A stretch of 9,747 nt of DNA, taken from contig JAITNO010000113.1 in NCBI GenBank assembly GCA_031290405.1, positions 1 through 9,747 of the forward strand, written 5' to 3'. Under the pieces are notes generated by a model. That model was not told where the DNA came from. It saw only the letters and a program-made list of their open reading frames with translations, and did not search any database. The first letter of the stretch is position 1; the number at the start of each line of letters is the position of its first letter. The stretch comes from Spirochaetaceae bacterium (GTDB lineage: Bacteria; Spirochaetota; Spirochaetia; Treponematales; Breznakiellaceae). Of this stretch, positions 6,283-9,747 are shown piece by piece. The position numbers and the translations under genes are program-made.

Positions 6283-7312
6283 GCTCCCGCCGGAGCTTAT
6301 CGCCTATCATCCCAGCGAAGAGCGCGGCGGCAGCCGCCTGCTGCTCCTTGAGCGCGGCACAGGAGACGCCAGCCACCACCGCGCGCTCGACCTCCCTTCC
6401 CTCCTGCCGGAAGGCGCCCTCCTCGTCTTCAACGACACCCGCGTCCGCAAAGCGCGGCTTGTCGGAACCGACCCGCACACCGGCACGCAAAGAGAGTTCC
6501 TCCTCCTGGCCCCCCTTGCCGGCTCAGGCTCAGGCGCCCGCTGGAAGGCCCTCGTCAAGTACCGCAGGCGACTCAAAGAAGAGAGCGTCTTTGCCTTTGC
6601 GGGCGGCAGAACGGCCCGCATCGGCCCCCTCATCGACGGCGCGCGCGTCTTAACGTTTTCCGCCCCCATAGACGACGCCTGGCTCGAGGCGCACGGACGC
6701 ATTCCGCTGCCCCCCTACATCCGCCGCGCCTGCGACGCCGCGGACGACGAACGCTATCAGACCGTCTATGCCAAAGAGATCGGGTCCGCCGCCGCGCCCA
6801 CCGCAGGCCTCCACTTCAGCGCCGAACTCCTCAGCGCGTTGCGGGCGCGCGGCATCCAGAGCGCATACGTCACCCTCCACATCGGGCTGGGCACCTTCCT
6901 CCCCGTGCGGACCGAAACCGTCGAAGAGCACACGATGCACAGCGAACCCTTCTTCATCGGCGAGGAAGCCGCCTGGAACATCGAAAGCGCAAAGCGCGAA
7001 GGACGAAAGATCGTCGCCGTCGGAACAACCAGCGTCCGCGCGCTCGAAAGCGCATGGCACGACGGAAGACTCGCGCGCGGCGCCGGCTCCACGAACATCT
7101 TCATCTACGGAGCGCATCGATTCAACGTCGTCGACGCCCTCTTTACCAACTTCCACACCCCCGAATCCACCCTCCTCATGCTCGCCTCCGCATTTTGCGC
7201 CAAAGACGGCGACGCCGACGGCGGGCGGAAGCTCCTCCTCGAAACCTACCGCACCGCAATCAAGCGCAACTACCGCTTCTTCAGCTACGGCGACGCCATG
7301 CTGATAGTGTAA
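6257..7312 (+). CDS. queA: S-adenosylmethionine:tRNA ribosyltransferase-isomerase QueA
   Basis: 351 residues, the normal length. QueA transfers and isomerises the ribosyl group of SAM onto preQ1 in the anticodon wobble position of tRNAs with GUN anticodons, giving epoxyqueuosine. Family signatures run end to end: KTTDFSFELPPELIAYHP at the N-terminus, FNDTRVRKARL (58-68), GRIPLPPYI (147-155), YQTVYA (167-172), AAPTAGLHF (179-187), HIGLGTFLPV (208-217), MHSEPF (227-232), VGTTSVRALES (255-265), TNFHTPESTLLML (297-309) and YRFFSYGDAMLI (339-350). The ATG at 6257 lies 26 bases inside the ruvB end in another frame, so translation of the two is probably coupled. No tgt follows; the next sequence is repeat-rich DNA and a toxin-antitoxin remnant. 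Third codon positions are strongly C-rich. Confidence 0.98.
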   Translation: MKTTDFSFELPPELIAYHPSEERGGSRLLLLERGTGDASHHRALDLPSLLPEGALLVFNDTRVRKARLVGTDPHTGTQREFLLLAPLAGSGSGARWKALVKYRRRLKEESVFAFAGGRTARIGPLIDGARVLTFSAPIDDAWLEAHGRIPLPPYIRRACDAADDERYQTVYAKEIGSAAAPTAGLHFSAELLSALRARGIQSAYVTLHIGLGTFLPVRTETVEEHTMHSEPFFIGEEAAWNIESAKREGRKIVAVGTTSVRALESAWHDGRLARGAGSTNIFIYGAHRFNVVDALFTNFHTPESTLLMLASAFCAKDGDADGGRKLLLETYRTAIKRNYRFFSYGDAMLIV

Positions 7313-7326
7313 GAGGGGGCCCCCTC
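7313..7326. repeat. Perfect 14-base palindrome GAGGGGGCCCCCTC
   Basis: This palindrome starts on the base after the queA TAA. Its GGGGGCCCCC core is the same as in the 21-base repeat array that begins about 90 bases downstream. It has no loop of its own and no T tract follows, so it is not a canonical terminator. It could pair with the later GGGGGCCCCC copies in RNA or single-stranded DNA. Confidence 0.6.
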
Positions 7327-7410
7327 CCCCTCCAGCCCTGCAAGCTGCGCCGTCAGAGGCCGAAAAACCGTGTTCGCGGGCGTTGGCAGCGCGGCCGCGG
7401 GCGTGGGCGT

Positions 7411-7490
7411 TTTATTGGGGGCCCCCAGCGTTTTGCTGGGGGCCCCCAATGACTTGCTGGGGGCCCCCAACGTTTTGCTGGGGGCCCCGA
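7411..7490. repeat. 21-base tandem repeats with TGGGGGCCCCCA cores (four units)
   Basis: TGGGGGCCCCCA occurs at 7416-7427, 7437-7448 and 7458-7469, with a degenerate copy at 7479-7490. The spacing is exactly 21 bases each time, with spacers like GCGTTTTGC and ATGACTTGC. The first two units form a perfect 16-bp inverted repeat: ATTGGGGGCCCCCAGC at 7414-7429, loop GTTTT, complementary arm 7435-7450. Units 2-3 and 3-4 can also pair (11 and 10 bp). Because 21 is a multiple of 3, both strands stay open and read as heptapeptide repeats (LLGAPNV-like on plus, KTLGAPS-like on minus, the latter in a GTG-started frame 7572-7285). I see no convincing ribosome binding site and do not call a gene. No T tract follows the stem in either direction. 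Confidence 0.9.
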
Positions 7491-7497
7491 ATGGTTT

Positions 7498-7549
7498 GCC
7501 CACGGGCGCAGGCGGCGTGCCCTCAGACGCAGGCGGCGTGCCCACGGGC
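7498..7549. repeat. Continuation of the 21-base array with a different unit
   Basis: GGCGCAGGCGGCGTGCCC at 7505-7522 and GACGCAGGCGGCGTGCCC at 7526-7543 are near-identical units, again 21 bases apart. GCCCACGGGC recurs at 7498-7507 and 7540-7549, two periods apart, with a diverged version at 7519-7528. The phase is continuous with the upstream TGGGGGCCCCCA units, so this appears to be one array of six to seven units with two sequence subtypes. Confidence 0.75.
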
Positions 7550-7598
7550 CCTACGAAGGAGGGCGCAGGCACAAGGGCGGGGCGCGGAGGCCCCGATC

Positions 7599-7629
7599 AT
7601 TTGACAAATCATTGTAATTGCATCATCAT
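7599..7629 (+). promoter_or_regulatory. mazE promoter with palindromic operator candidate
   Basis: TTGACA (7601-7606) matches the -35 consensus exactly. CATCAT (7624-7629), 17 bases on, shares 4 of 6 bases with TATAAT. The -35 is embedded in the perfect palindrome ATTTG-A-CAAAT (7599-7609). MazE-type antitoxins with an AbrB-like fold commonly repress their own operon, so this palindrome is a reasonable operator candidate. The operator role is inferred, not shown. Confidence 0.5.
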
Positions 7630-7649
7630 CACGGCGAAGGAGAAATGCC

Positions 7650-7919
7650 ATGCTGGCTTCGATTATATCTATCGGGAATTCAAGAGGCATCCGAATACCG
7701 CAAAACATTCTGGATCAGCTCAATTTCAATGAAAAAGTGGAAATGGAAGTACGAGACAACAAGCTTATAGTAAGCCGCATTGAAAGCCCCCCCCGCCAGG
7801 GCTGGGAAAAAGCGTTTTCCAAAGCTCACGAATCGGTCGATTCTTGCGAATCTTCGGGGAAGGCTCTTTTGATTTCGGACATGATCGATAACGACGTCTT
7901 CGAGTGGGAATGGCAATGA
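7650..7919 (+). CDS. mazE: MazE-type (AbrB/SpoVT fold) antitoxin
   Basis: 89 residues. The N-terminal swapped-hairpin DNA-binding domain is at about 1-45, with the family signature IGNSRGIRIPQNIL at residues 8-21 and EVRDNKLIVSRI at 33-44. RQGWEKAF (49-56) follows, then an acidic, aromatic tail (DNDVFEWEWQ) of the type that wraps around MazF. It is complete and without frame damage. AAGGAGA at 7637-7643 lies 6 bases before the ATG at 7650. An out-of-frame ATG at 7645 is too close to that site. Its stop overlaps the next start as ATGA, the usual antitoxin-toxin coupling. The gene is A+T-richer than queA and clpA, suggesting acquisition. With the partner toxin gutted, it may now be an orphan regulator. 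Confidence 0.9.
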   Translation: MLASIISIGNSRGIRIPQNILDQLNFNEKVEMEVRDNKLIVSRIESPPRQGWEKAFSKAHESVDSCESSGKALLISDMIDNDVFEWEWQ

Positions 7920-8071
7920 AACAATACGCCATTTGTTTCATTAACCTTGACCCCGCCGTCGGACATGAGATACAAAAAACGCGGCCATGCGTCATTATTT
8001 CCCCGGACGAAATGAATGCCGGAGAGACGCAAGCAGGTAAAGAAACATTGGATGAAATGCTTGTAAAATGA
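7916..8071 (+). pseudogene. mazF: MazF toxin with central in-frame deletion (51 codons)
   Basis: MazF toxins are sequence-specific RNA endonucleases of about 110 residues. This frame encodes 51. Residues 1-34 are a textbook MazF start: FINLDPAVGHEIQ, KTRPCVIISPDEMN. The protein then jumps to ETQAGKETLDEMLVK, which resembles the last helix of the family (typically ending in a TLxEMF pattern). About 60 middle residues are absent while the frame is kept. The missing part would carry the second catalytic strand region, with the threonine equivalent to E. coli MazF Thr53 and much of the dimer core. The arginine in KTRP, equivalent to Arg29, remains. RNase activity is very unlikely. The start overlaps the mazE stop (ATGA). 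It could be a decaying gene or, less likely, a retained mini-protein that still binds MazE. Confidence 0.8.
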
Positions 8072-8149
8072 CTCCGTTTGGCAATGGAGGCGCGCGGCTG
8101 GCAGGGCTTGGCGCCTTCATTGTGGGGAGGAGGGCGCGGATGCCGCCGT

Positions 8150-8172
8150 AAAAAAGGCATTGCCTTTTTTTT
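8150..8172 (+). terminator. Hairpin with T8 tract upstream of clpS
   Basis: AAAAAAGGC (8150-8158) and GCCTTTTTT (8162-8170) are perfect complements around an ATT loop, and the T tract runs to 8172. The A/T arms make it roughly symmetrical, so it could act in both directions. It would end the mazEF transcript before clpS. The G+C core is only 3 bp and the loop is tight, so its strength is uncertain. The remaining part of 8072-8149 is G+C-rich with no gene that I can support. Confidence 0.5.
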
Positions 8173-8188
8173 GATTAGGGACTACAGT
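8160..8188 (+). promoter_or_regulatory. Weak candidate clpS promoter
   Basis: TTGCCT (8160-8165) and TACAGT (8183-8188) are 17 bases apart, each matching 4 of 6 consensus positions. The -35 would overlap the terminator hairpin. The start site would fall within a few bases of the clpS ATG, giving an almost leaderless message, which fits the lack of a nearby Shine-Dalgarno. Confidence 0.25.
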
Positions 8189-8197
8189 TGCACCGCC

Positions 8198-8497
8198 ATG
8201 GGAACTTCTTTTGAATATGCCGTCCGCAAGAAAACGCGGTTTAAGGAACCTTCTAACTTTAAGGTGATTCTTCTGAACGATGATTATACGTCGATGGACT
8301 TTGTCGTCGAGGTCATCGTCGGCGTCTTCCACAAGGGCGCCGAGGAAGCGGAAGCCCTCATGCTCGACGTGCACAACAAGGGGCGCGCCGTGGTGGGCGT
8401 TTACACGAAGGACATTGCGGAAACAAAAATCGTCGAGGTCGGACGCCTTGCCGCGGAGAACGATTTCCCGCTCAAGTGCATTATGGAAAAGGCGTGA
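8198..8497 (+). CDS. clpS: ClpS, N-degron adaptor for the ClpAP protease
   Basis: 99 residues, typical for ClpS. It binds N-terminal destabilising residues (the N-degron, or N-end rule) and hands substrates to ClpA. The substrate pocket motif is LNDDYTSMDFVV (residues 26-37: Asn27, Asp28, Asp29 and the gating Met33), and the conserved histidine is His59 in VHNKG. The ClpA-contact region GVYTKDIAETK is at 67-77, and the C-terminal PLKCIMEKA ends as in the family. ATG at 8198 is chosen because the frame upstream (open to 8078) runs through the hairpin/T-tract and has no family similarity. The nearest purine-rich run, AGGGA (8177-8181), is too far away to be a good ribosome site. clpA follows after 45 bases, a widespread pairing. 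Confidence 0.95.
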   Translation: MGTSFEYAVRKKTRFKEPSNFKVILLNDDYTSMDFVVEVIVGVFHKGAEEAEALMLDVHNKGRAVVGVYTKDIAETKIVEVGRLAAENDFPLKCIMEKA

Positions 8498-8542
8498 CGG
8501 GTAAGGAAAGGGCCGTTAAGGGGCCGTCATAGGAGAGCAATT

Positions 8543-9747
8543 ATGAAAATCAGCAGACACGCGCAGGCGATCATCAACGCCGCTTATTCGGAGGCCCGGA
8601 TGCGCCACCATGAATACATCACGCCGGAGCACATCCTCTACGCGGCGCTGGCCTTCGACGAGGTTAAGGGCGTCCTGTCGGCCTGCGGAGCCAACCTCAA
8701 CGTGATAAAGACGGGCGTGGAAAGCTTCTTCCAGGAGCGCATCCCCACGATTGACCGCGAGCCGGCCCAGACGGTCGGGTTTACCAGCGTGCTCGAACGC
8801 GCGGTCTTCCAAAGCAAGACCGCCCAGCGCGAGATACTCGAAGTTGCCGACATCCTGGTTTCGCTCTACGACGAGGAGCAGAATTACTGCGCCTACTATC
8901 TTCGCAAATCAGGCGTTCAGCGTCTGGAGCTCCTCCGCACGCTTTCGCACGGCTACGAGGGCGAGGACGAACGCTCGTTTGCCTTTATGAAGGGCGCCGG
9001 CGCGGCCGAGGGCCAGCCGGCGGAGGCAGGCGGCGGCGCGGAGGAGGCCGGCGGAGGAAAAAACGCCAAGCGGAGCGCGCTTGAGCGTTTTGCCAGCGAC
9101 TTGACGGCCCTTGCCCGCGAAAAGAGGCTGGAGCCGGTTATCGGGCGGGAGGCCGAGCTCGACCGGACCATCCAAGTGCTCTGCCGCCGCATGAAGAACA
9201 ACCCCGTCCACGTCGGCGATTCCGGCGTCGGCAAGACGGCTATCACCGAGGGGCTTGCCCAGCGCATCGCCTGCGGGAACGTGCCGCCCACGCTGAAAGA
9301 TTTTTCGGTCTATTCCCTGGACATGGGCGCTCTCGTCGCCGGCACGCGGTACCGCGGCGACTTCGAGGAGCGCGTCAAGAAGGTGCTGGAGGATGTGCTC
9401 AAGAAGGAAAAGGCCATCCTCTTCGTCGACGAGATCCACACGCTCGTCGGCGCGGGCTCCGCTTCGGGCTCTCTGGACGCGTCGAACCTCTTGAAGCCGG
9501 CGCTCACTTCGGGGAAGCTGCGCTGCATCGGCTCGACGACCCACGAGGAGTTCAACAAGTACTTCGACAAGGACCGCGCCCTGGCGCGGCGCTTCCAAAA
9601 GATCACCATCGACGAGCCGTCCGAAGCGGACGCCACAAAGATTCTGATGGGCCTTAAAACCAAATACGAGGACTACCACCGCGTTCACTACACCGACGGG
9701 GCCATCGAAGCGGCCGTCCGCCTCTCGTCTCAGTACATCAACGAACG
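8543..9747 (+). CDS. clpA: ATP-dependent Clp protease ATP-binding subunit ClpA, 5' part (runs off window)
   Basis: 401 complete codons are present and the frame is open at the right edge, about half of a normal ClpA (roughly 750 residues). ClpA is the AAA+ unfoldase that feeds the ClpP peptidase. The double-helical-repeat N-domain is at 1-140 (SRHAQAIINAAYSEAR, YITPEHILYAAL), which docks ClpS. A Gly/Ala/Glu-rich linker lies at about 150-175. The first AAA+ module has Walker A GDSGVGKT at 225-232, pore loop AGTRYRG, Walker B LFVDEIH, sensor 1 CIGSTT and arginine finger ARRF. The segment YEDYHRVHYTDGAIEAA is ClpA-like rather than ClpB- or ClpC-like, and the clpS neighbour agrees. ATG at 8543 has AGGAGAG (8531-8537) 5 bases upstream. 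The second AAA+ domain and the ClpP-binding loop lie outside the window. Confidence 0.96.
   Translation, partial: MKISRHAQAIINAAYSEARMRHHEYITPEHILYAALAFDEVKGVLSACGANLNVIKTGVESFFQERIPTIDREPAQTVGFTSVLERAVFQSKTAQREILEVADILVSLYDEEQNYCAYYLRKSGVQRLELLRTLSHGYEGEDERSFAFMKGAGAAEGQPAEAGGGAEEAGGGKNAKRSALERFASDLTALAREKRLEPVIGREAELDRTIQVLCRRMKNNPVHVGDSGVGKTAITEGLAQRIACGNVPPTLKDFSVYSLDMGALVAGTRYRGDFEERVKKVLEDVLKKEKAILFVDEIHTLVGAGSASGSLDASNLLKPALTSGKLRCIGSTTHEEFNKYFDKDRALARRFQKITIDEPSEADATKILMGLKTKYEDYHRVHYTDGAIEAAVRLSSQYINE

Larger units (their letters stand above)
7313..7649. other. 337-base non-coding interval between queA and mazE
   Basis: The interval contains the palindrome after queA, the 21-base array, an unremarkable G+C-rich stretch (7550-7594) and the mazE promoter region (7599-7643). 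Open frames exist on both strands (plus 7370-7732, minus 7572-7285). They are explained by low stop density and by the repeat period being a multiple of 3. Neither has a clear ribosome binding site or a recognisable domain. No tRNA or other RNA gene was seen. Confidence 0.6.

Noticed and set aside
7414..7450. Intrinsic terminator of queA
   Set aside because: The 16-bp stem is very stable but no T tract follows in either direction, so it does not meet the intrinsic terminator pattern.
7411..7549. CRISPR array
   Set aside because: The repeat plus spacer unit is only 21 bases, the spacers are near-identical rather than unique, and no cas genes are nearby.
7285..7572. 95-codon minus-strand frame with heptapeptide repeats (GTG start)
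   Set aside because: Reads through the 21-base array and into the queA end. The period keeps any frame open, the start is GTG without a clear ribosome site, and there is no domain. Kept only as a possibility under the repeat entry.
7370..7732. 120-codon plus-strand frame through the array into mazE
   Set aside because: Overlaps the mazE promoter, ribosome site and first codons in another frame; no start signal and no coherent protein character.
8078..8197. 40-codon N-terminal extension of clpS
   Set aside because: It is encoded partly by the hairpin/T-tract, has no family similarity, and the ATG at 8198 gives the normal ClpS length.
8909..9688. 259-codon open frame antisense to clpA
   Set aside because: Opposite the clear N-domain/AAA+ part of ClpA; no ribosome site or domain of its own.

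Overview
The window is high in G+C and densely coded. It most likely comes from a spirochaete of the Treponema lineage. The main evidence is a gene for a P83/100-type antigen (exported globular N-terminus, long charged coiled coil, C-terminal beta-rich domain), a family known essentially from Borrelia and Treponema. The remaining genes are bacterial core genes that do not identify a species.

Layout, left to right. A leftward, edge-truncated gene for a small DUF3343 (putative Se/S carrier-like) protein is divergent from the rightward ychF GTPase/ATPase gene. ychF converges on a leftward pair, the P83/100-like gene followed immediately by rlmE (23S rRNA 2'-O-methyltransferase). The short ychF/rlmE gap carries copies of a G+C-rich inverted repeat with an A tract. 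Divergent from the P83 gene, with only 31 bases between the chosen start codons, is a rightward cluster: an exported protein with two FN3-like modules and a TPR-like C-terminus, then ruvB (Holliday junction branch migration), then queA (queuosine biosynthesis). ruvB and queA overlap by 26 bases.

After queA comes a 337-base stretch with no convincing gene. It holds a GGGGGCCCCC palindrome directly after the queA stop and an array of 21-base-period repeats. Two of the repeat units form a perfect 16-bp inverted repeat. Next is a visibly A+T-richer module: a consensus-like promoter with a palindrome over the -35, an intact MazE-type antitoxin gene, and a mazF gene reduced to 51 codons. The mazF remnant keeps the first 34 or so residues and the last helix but lacks the catalytic middle. 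A hairpin with a T8 tract follows, then clpS and the first 401 codons of clpA (N-end-rule adaptor and unfoldase), which runs off the right edge.

The most unusual content is the interval between queA and clpS: the internally deleted MazF still translationally coupled to its antitoxin, and the 21-base array beside it. The rest is conserved housekeeping plus two poorly characterised envelope or periplasmic proteins encoded divergently.
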